Assembly: GCA_902612825.1 (NCBI GenBank)
Contig: CACMET010000007.1
Coordinates: forward strand, 1 to 64,000
Length of the DNA: 64,000 bases
Source of the DNA: an uncultured Alphaproteobacteria bacterium
GTDB lineage: Bacteria > Pseudomonadota > Alphaproteobacteria > HIMB59 > GCA-002718135
Reading direction: 5' to 3'
Shown: positions 45,605 through 54,218 of the stretch, in pieces
Layout of the letters: every line of letters begins with the position of its first letter
How positions within the stretch are numbered: position 1 is the first letter of the stretch
The notes under the pieces: generated by a model
What the model was told of the DNA's origin: nothing
What the model saw: the letters and a program-made list of their open reading frames with translations, nothing else
Database searches by the model: none
Translations under genes and position numbers: made by a program

Positions 45605-45620
45605 AATCAATACGATTCTA

Positions 45621-46700
45621 TTATTTAAATGCTTGTCCGGAACTATCAAATAATTGGCATCTTCCTGCAGGAAAACCAACTTTTACAGTATCACCAACTT
45701 TAATTTCTGAATGTCCTTCAGTTTCAGCAACTAGTGGCTCTCCATCTTTTTCAAGGTATAGGTAAGTAACGTCACCAAGTTTTTCGACAACAAATACTTT
45801 ACTCTCCCAAGATCCATCTGAATCACCATTTACCACTAAGTGCTCTGGTCGAATACCTAGAGTTACTGAGTCACCCTCTGAGGAGGATGCTGACATTTTT
45901 GAAACTGATATTTTTGACATTCCCATAATATCAACTTCTGTAGCATCAGAACTTTTGCTTAATATCTTACTAGAAATAAAGTTCATCTTTGGTGATCCAA
46001 TAAATCCACCTACGAACATATTATTTGGTCTATCATAAAGTTCGAGCGGGGATCCTTTTTGTGAAACGATACCCGTATCAAGAACAACAATGTCATCAGC
46101 TAAAGTCATTGCTTCTGTCTGATCGTGTGTAACGTAAATCATTGTTGCTTCTAGTTCATTATGAAGTTTTGCTAATTCAACTCTCATTTGAACCCTTAAT
46201 GCAGCATCAAGGTTTGAAAGTGGTTCATCAAATAAGAAAACTTTTGGCTTTCTTGTAATTGCTCTTCCAATAGCAACACGTTGTCTTTGACCACCTGAAA
46301 GTTGTTTTGGCTTTCTTTGAAGATAATCTTCTATTTGAAGAATTCTTGCTGCCTCATTAACTCTTTCATTAATTTCATCTTTTGATCTTTTTTCTAATTT
46401 CAAACCAAAAGCCATGTTATCAAATACAGTCATGTGAGGGTATAAAGCATATGATTGAAACACCATTGCAATATTTCTTTGTTTTGGTGGTAAATCATTA
46501 ACTACTTGACCATCAATTGAAATTGTACCTGAATTTATATCTTCAAGTCCTGCGATCATTCTTAACATAGTTGATTTTCCACAACCACTAGGTCCAACTA
46601 GAACTGTGAACGATTGACTTTTGATATCTAGAGATACGTCTTTAATTACGTGGACGTCTCCAAAATATTTATTAACAGTATTTATATTTATATCTGCCAC
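45621..46700 (-). CDS. aglK: Sugar ABC transporter ATPase (AglK/UgpC/MalK type)
   Basis: This 359-residue ATPase has Walker A GPSGCGKST, Q-loop VFQSYALYPHMTVFDN, signature LSGGQRQRVAIGRAI, Walker B VFLFDEPLSNLD and a C-terminal TOBE domain. GTG 46700 is chosen as start because AGGAGG lies 5 nt upstream and it gives the family start ADININTVNKYFG; the longer frame from 46751 adds an unrelated 17-residue tail. It is the only MalK-type sugar ATPase in the window and is separated by 102 bp from aglG, so it may have its own promoter and serve other permeases too. Confidence 0.92.
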   Translation of the reverse strand: MADININTVNKYFGDVHVIKDVSLDIKSQSFTVLVGPSGCGKSTMLRMIAGLEDINSGTISIDGQVVNDLPPKQRNIAMVFQSYALYPHMTVFDNMAFGLKLEKRSKDEINERVNEAARILQIEDYLQRKPKQLSGGQRQRVAIGRAITRKPKVFLFDEPLSNLDAALRVQMRVELAKLHNELEATMIYVTHDQTEAMTLADDIVVLDTGIVSQKGSPLELYDRPNNMFVGGFIGSPKMNFISSKILSKSSDATEVDIMGMSKISVSKMSASSSEGDSVTLGIRPEHLVVNGDSDGSWESKVFVVEKLGDVTYLYLEKDGEPLVAETEGHSEIKVGDTVKVGFPAGRCQLFDSSGQAFK

Positions 46701-46802
46701 TTCATCCTCCTTTGAGCGATCTTTCAAGTGTATGAATACATCATCATACAAATATTAGTTTATTTAACGATAATTTAAAATAAAAATCAATAGTTTTTAA
46801 TA

Positions 46803-47942
46803 CTATCCCTTAACTGATCCTGCTACTAATCCTCTTATAAAATATCTCTGAAGGGCAAAAAAGATAAATAAAGGTACTGTCATTGAAACAAACGCTCCAG
46901 TTGTCAGTATTTCCCAATTTTCTCCCCTTGATCCAAGTAATTCTTTTAGTTTAGCAGTTAAAATTATTTCACTTGGAACCTGGTCTAAGAATACTAGACC
47001 TACCAATAAATCATTCCAGCACCATAAAAATTGCAATATAAATATTGAAGCAAACGCAGGTATTGATAAAGGAATAATAATACGTAAAAAAATATCATAA
47101 TGAGAAGCGCCATCAACTTTAGCAGCCTCCATCATTTCATTAGGCAAGCTTTTTAAGAAATTTCTCAATAAGAAAGTAGTCGAAGCTAATCCAAAACCAG
47201 TATGTGCCATCCATACTCCAGGATATGATTTTGCTGCTACACCAAATAATGCACCAAAATCATTATAGATTGTTAAAATTGGTATTAAAGACATTTGAAG
47301 AGGAACAACAAGAGAAGCAATTATTATCGCTAAAAGAGTATCTCTTCCATAAAATCTCATCCAAGTTAAAGAATAGGCAAAAAAGGAACATATTATTAAT
47401 GGTATCAACGTTGAAGGTAGGGCAACAGCCATTGTATTTATAAACGCTCTTCCAATTCCTTCTTTGAATAAAACTTCTCTATAATTTTCAAAAGTAAATG
47501 AAGGTGGGCTTAATGATGTAGTAAATAATCTTTTCCCTTTTTTCTTTTGAAATTCACTTTTTGATCTCCATTCATAATTTCCATTCTCATCTAGTATGAC
47601 TTCACTTTCATCTTTAAAAATAGCAATATCACCAACCTTGAATTCATTAATTTTTTTTGAATTTATACCAAAGCTTTCAATTTTTTTTCCTGAATTTTCT
47701 TCAAATAATGTTCCTTTAATTTTAAAATAACCATCTTCCTCAATTTGGGCTTCCATCCCAGGCATTCTATATATTTCATTTATTTCGGTTGTAGTTAAAG
47801 ATGTCCACCAGCCACTTATAGCTAGCAAATCCTTATCTCTTAAAGAACTTATGAAGAGTCCAAATGTCGGAATGATCCATACAATTACAAAAAACAATAA
47901 TAATAATTGTGAAAAGATCGATGATAATGAAATTTTCTTCAT
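46803..47942 (-). CDS. aglG: Alpha-glucoside ABC permease AglG type
   Basis: This 379-residue permease has TM1 at residues 10-32, then an insert of about 110 residues outside the membrane (after FISSLRDKDLLAISGWW, through KGKRLFTTSLSPPSFTFENY), then five helices and the EAA loop EMMEAAKVDGASHYDIFLRI. The segment SSLRDKDLLAISGWW and the insert are characteristic of AglG, longer than usual MalG proteins. Its start overlaps the aglF stop by 1 nt. Confidence 0.88.
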   Translation of the reverse strand: MKKISLSSIFSQLLLLFFVIVWIIPTFGLFISSLRDKDLLAISGWWTSLTTTEINEIYRMPGMEAQIEEDGYFKIKGTLFEENSGKKIESFGINSKKINEFKVGDIAIFKDESEVILDENGNYEWRSKSEFQKKKGKRLFTTSLSPPSFTFENYREVLFKEGIGRAFINTMAVALPSTLIPLIICSFFAYSLTWMRFYGRDTLLAIIIASLVVPLQMSLIPILTIYNDFGALFGVAAKSYPGVWMAHTGFGLASTTFLLRNFLKSLPNEMMEAAKVDGASHYDIFLRIIIPLSIPAFASIFILQFLWCWNDLLVGLVFLDQVPSEIILTAKLKELLGSRGENWEILTTGAFVSMTVPLFIFFALQRYFIRGLVAGSVKG

Positions 47943-48925
47943 TATATTTTTTGTTCCTGTCGATGTTTATATAAGTTCCAAGCAAGAATAGGTATTACAC
48001 CAATCATTATAACTATAGCTAGTACACTTCCTCTTCCGGAGTCACCTCCACCCCTAAACATCCAATCATACATTAAGTTTGCTAAAACACCTGTTTGCCA
48101 TTCACCATTTGTCATGGCAAAAATAATATCAAAAATTCTTAAGACAATTATTGTTATTAAAGTCCATATAACAAGAATTGTTTGTTCCAAATAAGGTATA
48201 ATAATAGAAAAAAATATTTTCAATTCACTAGCCCCATCTATTCTTGCCGCCTCTAACATTTCTTTGGGTATACTTCTCAAAGCTGCACTGAAGATCACAA
48301 GTGCTAATCCTGTTTGTATCCAAATCATTATAGCCATTAAAAAAAAATTGTTCCAAAATGGTATTGTTACCCATGCTTGAGGTTCATAACCAAATGAAAC
48401 AATAATGGCATTTAGAAGACCTATTTGGGTGTCTCCAGGACCTCTGTATTCATAAATAAATTTCCATATTACACCTGCACCCACAAATGAAATTGCCATA
48501 GGCATAAAAATAATTGATTTAGCAATCGAACCCCACCATATGTTATCCGCAAGTTTAGCAATAACTAAACCAAAAAAAGTACTTAAAGTTGGAACAACAA
48601 GTAACCATACAAAATTATTTAATATACTTCTTCTAAATTCAGGATCATCAATAGCCCATTTATAATTATATAGACCAACAAATTCTCTTCCAAATTTATC
48701 GTAAAAGCTAAGCCGAACAGTTTCAAAAACTGGATATAAAATAAATACAAATAAAACAATAAAAGCAGGGGCAATAAAAATAATTACTCTTATTGAATTT
48801 TCAAAATCATATCTTCTTACACTTTTTCCACCATAAGCATCTAGGGCTAAATTAGAAATATGAAAGTAACTTACAAAAAATAATATTCCTAAAAAAACAA
48901 TGAATAATAAATTTAGGATGGTCAT
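47942..48925 (-). CDS. aglF: Alpha-glucoside ABC permease AglF type
   Basis: This 327-residue MalF-type permease has an extra N-terminal helix (residues 3-22), then a core of six helices and the EAA loop EMLEAARIDGASELKIFFSI. FILYPVFETVRLSFYDKFGREFVGLYNYKWA and MPMAISFVGAGVIWKFIYEYRGP are typical of AglF. The terminator-like hairpin between aglE and aglF makes its expression lower than that of aglE. Confidence 0.9.
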   Translation of the reverse strand: MTILNLLFIVFLGILFFVSYFHISNLALDAYGGKSVRRYDFENSIRVIIFIAPAFIVLFVFILYPVFETVRLSFYDKFGREFVGLYNYKWAIDDPEFRRSILNNFVWLLVVPTLSTFFGLVIAKLADNIWWGSIAKSIIFMPMAISFVGAGVIWKFIYEYRGPGDTQIGLLNAIIVSFGYEPQAWVTIPFWNNFFLMAIMIWIQTGLALVIFSAALRSIPKEMLEAARIDGASELKIFFSIIIPYLEQTILVIWTLITIIVLRIFDIIFAMTNGEWQTGVLANLMYDWMFRGGGDSGRGSVLAIVIMIGVIPILAWNLYKHRQEQKI

Positions 48926-48941
48926 TAATGATTAAATATAT

Positions 48942-48981
48942 AAAAAAAACAGGCGAACAAGTTAATTGTTCGCCTGTTTTT
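48942..48981 (-). terminator. Rho-independent terminator/attenuator after aglE
   Basis: AAACAGGCGAACAA (48947-48960), loop GTTAA, and TTGTTCGCCTGTTT (48966-48979) form a 14-bp perfect stem. On the minus strand it is followed by a run of eight Ts. It lies 13 nt after the aglE stop and before aglF, so it likely ends most transcripts after the binding-protein gene. Confidence 0.88.
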
Positions 48982-48991
48982 AAGGAGGTAG

Positions 48992-50299
48992 TTACTTAAT
49001 TGCGTCCCAACTGTCTTGGATTGCATCAGCAACATCTTTAGCAGATTTTCCATTGGTATAGTCAACCATACCAGTCCAGAAAGTTCCTGCACCAATTGCA
49101 CCAGGCATTAGATCTGATCCATCAAATCTAAATGTAGTTGCTCCTAAAAGTATGTCATGAAGACCCTTAAATGTCTCACTTGAGTATTTATTTTTATCAA
49201 CGCCTTTATGAGGTGTTAAGAAACCACCTTTTTCCATAAATCTTTCATTTGGTTCAGGGTGTAATAAAAATTTCATGAACTCAATAGTTGCAGCATTATC
49301 ATTTGTTGCAGCAACAAGAGTACCAGCACCTAGAACTGGCTTTCCAAGATCTTTTCCAGCGAAAGCAGGGAAGTAGAAGAAGTCATAATCAACTCCTGCC
49401 TCTGATCCTTCAGGAAAGAATGCTGGAATAAAACTAGCTTGTCTGTGCATCATACATTCAGCTGGAGATGTAAATAATCCATTTGGAGCATCTCTAAAAT
49501 CTGTTGTTGCAACAGCTTTACTTCCACCATTTACATAATCATCATTTAAAGCAAATGAACCAAAAGTATCCATAGCTTCAATTACTCGGGGATCATTAAA
49601 TGGCATTTCATTTGAAACCCACATGTCATATACTTCTGGTGAATGAGTTCTAAGCATTATATCTTCCATCCAGTCAGTTGCAGGCCAACCAGTAGCTGCA
49701 CCAGAACCGAGACCAATACACCAAGGTGTATTACCATCTGATGCCATTTGATCAGTTAAAGCAATTAATTCTTCCATTGTTCCTGGAATTTCATAACCAT
49801 TATCTTCAAAGTTATCTGGAGAGTACCAAACTAAACTTTTTACATTGACTCTAAAAAATACACCCATGAATTGATCTGTACCATTTTCATCTGCATATGT
49901 TGTTAGATCTACCCAAGATTGTCCAGCAGCGTAATCATCTAAAACCATTTGTTTTATATCATCACCAAGAGGAACCAATCCTCCCATAGCTGCAGCGTTA
50001 GCTGCTAATCCAGGTTGCGGGAATATAACTGCATCTGCAGCACTTCCAGCCTTTAAGTCTATCATAACCTGTTGCTCAAAACTGTCAGAGCCACCGTATT
50101 CAACAGTTGCTCCAGTTGCTTTTTCAAAGATTGAAACAACATCTCTAAAGTCATCATCTTGTGGTGCTAACCATGGACCAAAAACAGTAATTTTTTGCCC
50201 GCTTAAATCTGGTCCTGTATAGTGTCCACCAGCAGTAGCTGAAAAACTTAAAAGAAATGTTGAAATAGATAAAAATAAAATTTTAAAAATATTTTTCAT
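48992..50299 (-). CDS. aglE: Alpha-glucoside periplasmic binding protein AglE type
   Basis: This 435-residue binding protein has a signal peptide (MKNIFKILFLSISTFLLSFS, cleaved near ATAGG) and the AglE-like segments LSGQKITVFGPWLAPQDDDF, MIDLKAGSAADAVIFPQPG, NTPWCIGLGSGAATGWPATDW and HRQASFIPAFFP. The family binds sucrose, maltose, trehalose and similar alpha-glucosides. No alpha-glucosidase gene (aglA) accompanies it here. GGAGG lies 4 nt before the start codon. Upstream is the operator-containing divergent promoter shared with the LacI-type gene. Confidence 0.9.
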   Translation of the reverse strand: MKNIFKILFLSISTFLLSFSATAGGHYTGPDLSGQKITVFGPWLAPQDDDFRDVVSIFEKATGATVEYGGSDSFEQQVMIDLKAGSAADAVIFPQPGLAANAAAMGGLVPLGDDIKQMVLDDYAAGQSWVDLTTYADENGTDQFMGVFFRVNVKSLVWYSPDNFEDNGYEIPGTMEELIALTDQMASDGNTPWCIGLGSGAATGWPATDWMEDIMLRTHSPEVYDMWVSNEMPFNDPRVIEAMDTFGSFALNDDYVNGGSKAVATTDFRDAPNGLFTSPAECMMHRQASFIPAFFPEGSEAGVDYDFFYFPAFAGKDLGKPVLGAGTLVAATNDNAATIEFMKFLLHPEPNERFMEKGGFLTPHKGVDKNKYSSETFKGLHDILLGATTFRFDGSDLMPGAIGAGTFWTGMVDYTNGKSAKDVADAIQDSWDAIK

Positions 50300-50336
50300 T
50301 ATTCCTCCATATTTTCAATAAGATAAAATATATAGT

Positions 50337-50368
50337 ATCATATTTTACCAAAACGTTTTGGTTGTCAA
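50337..50368 (-). promoter_or_regulatory. Candidate aglE promoter flanking the operator
   Basis: Read on the minus strand, a perfect -35 box TTGACA (plus positions 50363-50368) directly precedes the 16-bp operator, and TATGAT (50337-50342) lies 20 bp downstream. The 20-bp spacing is longer than the optimum of 17, which may mean a weak or activated promoter, or a different -10. A repressor on the operator would block polymerase. Confidence 0.5.
50347..50362. promoter_or_regulatory. LacI-family operator, perfect 16-bp palindrome
   Basis: ACCAAAACGTTTTGGT is a perfect palindrome with the central CG typical of LacI/GalR-family operators. It lies between aglE (minus) and the LacI-type regulator gene (plus), 34 bp before the regulator's start. 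It is almost certainly the binding site of that regulator, controlling aglE and perhaps itself. Confidence 0.85.
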
Positions 50369-50396
50369 TTCATTATTTCTCAGTTATTCATGTATT

Positions 50397-51416
50397 ATGA
50401 ACATTAAAGAATTGGCAAAAAAACTAGGTTTATCAATAACCACAGTTTCAAGAGCCCTTGGAGGCTATTCAGACGTTAGTGAAAAAACTAGAGAAAGAGT
50501 GAAAAAATATGCCAATAAATATCAATATAGTCCAAACCCATACGCGAGTACTCTAGCATCTGGAAAAGTAAAAACTGTTGGATATGTTCTTCCAATTTAT
50601 GGAGAAAATACAAGTACTCTGAATCAGGGAAATTTTTTTCTTTTTATTTCAGGTATGTCAGAAGAATTACTTTCAGAGAGTATACAACTTCAGATTTTAT
50701 TTGCAAAAAGTGAGAGAGAAGAATTAACAGCTTATGAAAAACTAATAACTGAACATAAAATTAAGAATATTGTATTACAAAATATAAAGACAAATGATAA
50801 ACGTATAGAGATTCTTAATAACTACAATATAAATTTTGTAGCTTGGGGAAAAACAAAAGAAAAAAGAAACTATTCTTGGGTAGATTTAGATAATGATAAT
50901 GCAATAAAAATAATTATAAATTATTTAATCAAAAAAAATCATACTCATATTGCATATATAAATATTTCAGAAAAATATAATTTTGCAAATGAGCGTAAAT
51001 CATCTTTTCTCAAAAATTTAAAATTAAATAATATAAAATTTAATCCAAATTACTATGCTTCAGTAAAACTGGAAGAACCAGAAAAAAGTTTTGAAGTAAT
51101 AAAAAAAATGCTTAAAAAAAATAAAAAAATCTCTGCAATAATTTGTTCAACAGAATTTTCAGCATTAAGTGCAATAAAAGCATGTAATCATTTAAATTAT
51201 AAAATTGGAAAAGATATATCTATTATTACTTTTGACGGTGCTCTAGTTAAAGATTTGAGCTCACCCCCAATAACTGCTGTATCTTTTCCAGTAAAAGAAT
51301 TAGGTAAAAGAGCAATAAATATTTTGCTAAATAAAGGTAAAAGTAAAAACGAATCAGATAGCTATTTAGCAAAGACAGAAATTATTGAAAGAGGCTCTGT
51401 CCATATTGTAAGTTAA
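50397..51416 (+). CDS. aglR: LacI-family transcriptional regulator of the agl genes
   Basis: This 339-residue regulator starts MNIKELAKKLGLSITTVSRALGG, the LacI helix-turn-helix, followed by a hinge helix (YSPNPYASTLASGK) and a periplasmic-binding-protein-like sensor domain (VGYVLPIYG, IICSTEFSALSAI, ISIITFDG). ATG 50397 is chosen; an in-frame GTG at 50358 would add 13 residues before the HTH and overlap the operator. Divergence from aglE and the palindrome between them point to an alpha-glucoside-responsive repressor. It is the only transcription regulator in the window. Confidence 0.9.
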   Translation: MNIKELAKKLGLSITTVSRALGGYSDVSEKTRERVKKYANKYQYSPNPYASTLASGKVKTVGYVLPIYGENTSTLNQGNFFLFISGMSEELLSESIQLQILFAKSEREELTAYEKLITEHKIKNIVLQNIKTNDKRIEILNNYNINFVAWGKTKEKRNYSWVDLDNDNAIKIIINYLIKKNHTHIAYINISEKYNFANERKSSFLKNLKLNNIKFNPNYYASVKLEEPEKSFEVIKKMLKKNKKISAIICSTEFSALSAIKACNHLNYKIGKDISIITFDGALVKDLSSPPITAVSFPVKELGKRAINILLNKGKSKNESDSYLAKTEIIERGSVHIVS

Positions 51417-51433
51417 AATAATTTTTTGTTATT

Positions 51434-52429
51434 TTAAGAAGCAATTTCTTTGCGAATGTAATAACTATTATCTTTATGTTGTTTTATTATGGCCGGTATT
51501 ATTTCTTTATAAGCATCAAATAAGCTAGTGTTTGCTTTAGGTAGCTGATCTTTTATTAACTTACTTAGTTTTGGTAAATTATAAGAGGGTACAGATGGGA
51601 ACATATGATGTTCAACATGATATTCCATGTGCCAATATAAAAAGCTAAATATAGGATTAAAACGTACTGATCTAGTTGTGTATCTATGATCTTTAATATC
51701 TTCAGGAAGTCCTAGATGCTGAGTCATATTAAATATGTTGATGATGTTACCCCAGTATCTTGGGAAGAATATTAATAGTGCCGGAAGAGGGTTCATTAAA
51801 TAGAATGATAAAGCAAAGGATGCAACCCATAATAAAACATGTATTCTAGAAATGAGTCGGCATTTGCCAATTTCATTTTGAGGTATACAATCTCTCATAA
51901 CAGGAGTGGTAAATCCTAATGCATGTTTTATGATTTCGTATTTAAATGAATGTTTAAAATATATTAGTTCGTAAAAAGGAACAAAACTAAATAAAAAACT
52001 TTTTAAGCTTGGGTATTGATGAAATAAAGCAGCTTCGAAATCATGAGGATCACTAACTGAGGACGTGTTACTGTGATGTCTGAAATGACTCCAAGTCCAT
52101 CTTGTGGGTTCAAAGTCAGTCATGAAGGAACCAATTTGGTAAAAAATTTCATTTAAATACTTCGACTTAAATGCCGTTCTATGACCGCACTCATGCCAAA
52201 TTGGATTACTAGAATAAAAAAGAACACCATAAAGCCATAACCACAAGACTGTCCACCAAGTCCCCCATGTTGTTACTGACATGTAACCAAAGAAAAATAA
52301 AAGAATGAAATACAGGGTTACGTGTTGTATGCCTTTTAAATCACTTTTTTTTGATAGTTGTTTCAGATCTTTTTTACTTATTTCAGCTCTAAACCACTTA
52401 TCATCAACATTATCAAGTTTATCTACCAT
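51434..52429 (-). CDS. Membrane fatty acid desaturase
   Basis: This 331-residue membrane protein has the three histidine boxes of di-iron desaturases: HECGHRTAFK, HFRHHSNT and the C-terminal EYHVEHHMFP, with four to six hydrophobic segments between. Such enzymes introduce a double bond into an acyl chain or related lipid using O2 and an electron donor. It stands alone, convergent with the regulator gene; an A/T-only inverted repeat (51413-51421 with 51429-51437) overlaps both stop codons. Substrate not determinable. Confidence 0.9.
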   Translation of the reverse strand: MVDKLDNVDDKWFRAEISKKDLKQLSKKSDLKGIQHVTLYFILLFFFGYMSVTTWGTWWTVLWLWLYGVLFYSSNPIWHECGHRTAFKSKYLNEIFYQIGSFMTDFEPTRWTWSHFRHHSNTSSVSDPHDFEAALFHQYPSLKSFLFSFVPFYELIYFKHSFKYEIIKHALGFTTPVMRDCIPQNEIGKCRLISRIHVLLWVASFALSFYLMNPLPALLIFFPRYWGNIINIFNMTQHLGLPEDIKDHRYTTRSVRFNPIFSFLYWHMEYHVEHHMFPSVPSYNLPKLSKLIKDQLPKANTSLFDAYKEIIPAIIKQHKDNSYYIRKEIAS

Positions 52430-52461
52430 ATCTATTTATACTATTAATATGAGAACATTTT

Positions 52462-52490
52462 AATATAAAAATGGATATTTTTTGTCACAA
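52462..52490 (-). promoter_or_regulatory. Candidate promoter for the desaturase gene
   Basis: On the minus strand, TTGTGA (plus 52485-52490) and TATATT (52462-52467) are spaced by exactly 17 bp and lie about 33 bp before the desaturase start, a sensible sigma70-type layout. AT-rich context makes chance matches likely. The rest of the 161-bp divergent gap to the PhyH gene shows no other structure that I can see. Confidence 0.4.
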
Positions 52491-52590
52491 TTAAGAAATT
52501 AGATGAAAAATAAAATTTATGGATCTAATATCAGTTTTCCAAATTTATTGATTTTTTCTGTCTTTTTAGTTACGATATTTAAATTCCATT

Positions 52591-53310
52591 ATGAAAATCA
52601 ATAAAAAAAGTTTTGAGGAAAATGGCTATTTAGTGCTTCCCGATATTATTTCAAAATCTACATTATCTAAGCTCAACAAAAATGCTGATCAAATGATAAG
52701 TGATTTTAAAAAAGGTATTAATAGAAAACAATCAAATAATATTAGAAAAAAGCATGGTGATATCAGTAAAAATGGAAAAATTTTTTTTGGTAACCAGTGC
52801 GAATATTATTCACATATAAATGCATATGCAAAGGGAAAGTTTGTAAAAAATATAGTTTCAAAAATATTGGGAAAGAAAATTTTTTTATTTAATGAACAAC
52901 TGGTAAATAAAAATCCAAACACACCTAGTTCTTTTAGTTGGCATCAAGATTCAGGCTATATTCATTTTAAACATAAACCCTACATATCGGTTTGGCTTGC
53001 CTTAACTGATACAAATGAAAAAAATGGAGCTTTGAGTATTATTCCCACAAATTTAAAAAAAACTAAAAATGCAAAACTACATAGATGGCAAAACAAATCA
53101 AAGGATTTAGGAATCAAAGTTAATGAAAAAAAAGCAATTCAGCTTTGTGTTAGTGCTGGAACATTAATAATTTTTTCAAGTTTAACTCCTCATTCATCTA
53201 GTGCCAATATTACAAAAAAAAATCGGAAAGCATATTTATCTCAATACTCCTCTGAAAATATTATTGATCCTTTCAATGGTATTCAAAGAGGAAGAGCATA
53301 TTTGATGTAA
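52591..53310 (+). CDS. Phytanoyl-CoA dioxygenase (PhyH)-family protein
   Basis: This 239-residue non-heme iron, 2-oxoglutarate-dependent oxygenase has the HxD iron ligands in FSWHQDSGYIHF, the distal His in LTPHSSSANIT and the following arginine (NRKAYLSQYS). The opening FEENGYLVLPDIISKS is the usual PhyH start. Members hydroxylate lipids, betaines such as ectoine, phosphonates and other small molecules. It comes 2 nt before a PanB-like gene and upstream of an ABC importer, so it likely acts on the imported compound; this is inference. Confidence 0.87.
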   Translation: MKINKKSFEENGYLVLPDIISKSTLSKLNKNADQMISDFKKGINRKQSNNIRKKHGDISKNGKIFFGNQCEYYSHINAYAKGKFVKNIVSKILGKKIFLFNEQLVNKNPNTPSSFSWHQDSGYIHFKHKPYISVWLALTDTNEKNGALSIIPTNLKKTKNAKLHRWQNKSKDLGIKVNEKKAIQLCVSAGTLIIFSSLTPHSSSANITKKNRKAYLSQYSSENIIDPFNGIQRGRAYLM

Positions 53311-53312
53311 AT

Positions 53313-54146
53313 ATGAAAAAAATTTATAACTTTGCAGGAAATCTTAGTTATAGAAATTATACCATCAAAGATCTTTTTGATAATAAAGGTAAAAAAAAAC
53401 TATCTCAAATAAATGTAAAAAATGAAGAGGAGACTAACATTGCTCTTGATGCTAAAGTTGATTTATTAATTACAGGTCTTGCTGCGATTAAAAAAGTGAG
53501 ATCAATTGCTAAAAATAATTTTATAACAGTAGCAATACCTTTCACTGAGTTTAAAACGAATGATGAAATTTTAAAGGCATCTTTAGAAGCTCTTAATAAC
53601 GGTGCTGATGCAATCTACACTGCACGATCTCCAAGAGTAGTTGAATATTTGGCAAAAGAGTCAATTCCAGTAATGGCACATTTAGGCTTGGTACCAAGAA
53701 AATCAATTTGGATTGGAGGACTAAGAGGAGTAGGAAAAACCACATCGGAGGCTTTAAAGTTATTTGAAGAATTTAAAACGATGGAAAATGCTGGAGCATT
53801 TGCAGTTGAAGCAGAGGTTATTGCAGATCAAACACTAAAATTTATTTCGGAAAATGTGAATTTAATAACAGTATCTTTAGGATCTGGAAACTACGGTGAT
53901 GTAAATTATTTGTTTATGGATGACATTTGTGGTGAGAATGAACAAATCCCTAGACATGCTTTTAGTTTGGCTAAAATTTATAAATTAAGAGACAAAATTT
54001 ACAGAGAAAAAGTTAAAGCTGTGCATAAATTTAATAAAAAAGCCAAAACAACTAAATTTGTCACATCTCGAAATATAGTAAAGATTAATAATGCTGAGCT
54101 TCAAAAATTTAAAAAAAAGGCCAAATTACTTAATAAATATAATTAA
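53313..54146 (+). CDS. PanB-like (ketopantoate hydroxymethyltransferase-family) protein, divergent
   Basis: This 277-residue TIM-barrel protein shows the PanB-like core: IPVMAHLGLVPR, then a glycine-rich GGLRGVGKTTSEALKLFEEF and ENAGAFAVEAEVIADQTLKFI with the catalytic-region glutamates. The positions where PanB binds magnesium look changed: the usual DMPF is AIPF here and the N-terminal GHDS-type motif is not seen. It is thus probably not the pantothenate enzyme but a related C-C bond lyase or transferase. It is cotranscribed with a PhyH oxygenase and followed, after 72 bp, by a binding-protein gene. Confidence 0.7.
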   Translation: MKKIYNFAGNLSYRNYTIKDLFDNKGKKKLSQINVKNEEETNIALDAKVDLLITGLAAIKKVRSIAKNNFITVAIPFTEFKTNDEILKASLEALNNGADAIYTARSPRVVEYLAKESIPVMAHLGLVPRKSIWIGGLRGVGKTTSEALKLFEEFKTMENAGAFAVEAEVIADQTLKFISENVNLITVSLGSGNYGDVNYLFMDDICGENEQIPRHAFSLAKIYKLRDKIYREKVKAVHKFNKKAKTTKFVTSRNIVKINNAELQKFKKKAKLLNKYN

Positions 54147-54218
54147 ATATCCTTAAAAATTAGTATTTTAATTTAGTATTTTTTGTGATTAATTTTTCTT
54201 ATTTTAGGAGGGTTAAGT

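Noticed and set aside
46701-46751. Longer start for aglK giving 17 extra residues
   Set aside because: The strong AGGAGG at 46706-46711 would lie inside the gene, and the added residues do not resemble the family; GTG 46700 fits better.
51413-51437. A/T-only inverted repeat at the regulator/desaturase gene ends as a terminator
   Set aside because: The 9-bp stem has no G-C pairs and the loop is mostly T; it is too weak to call.
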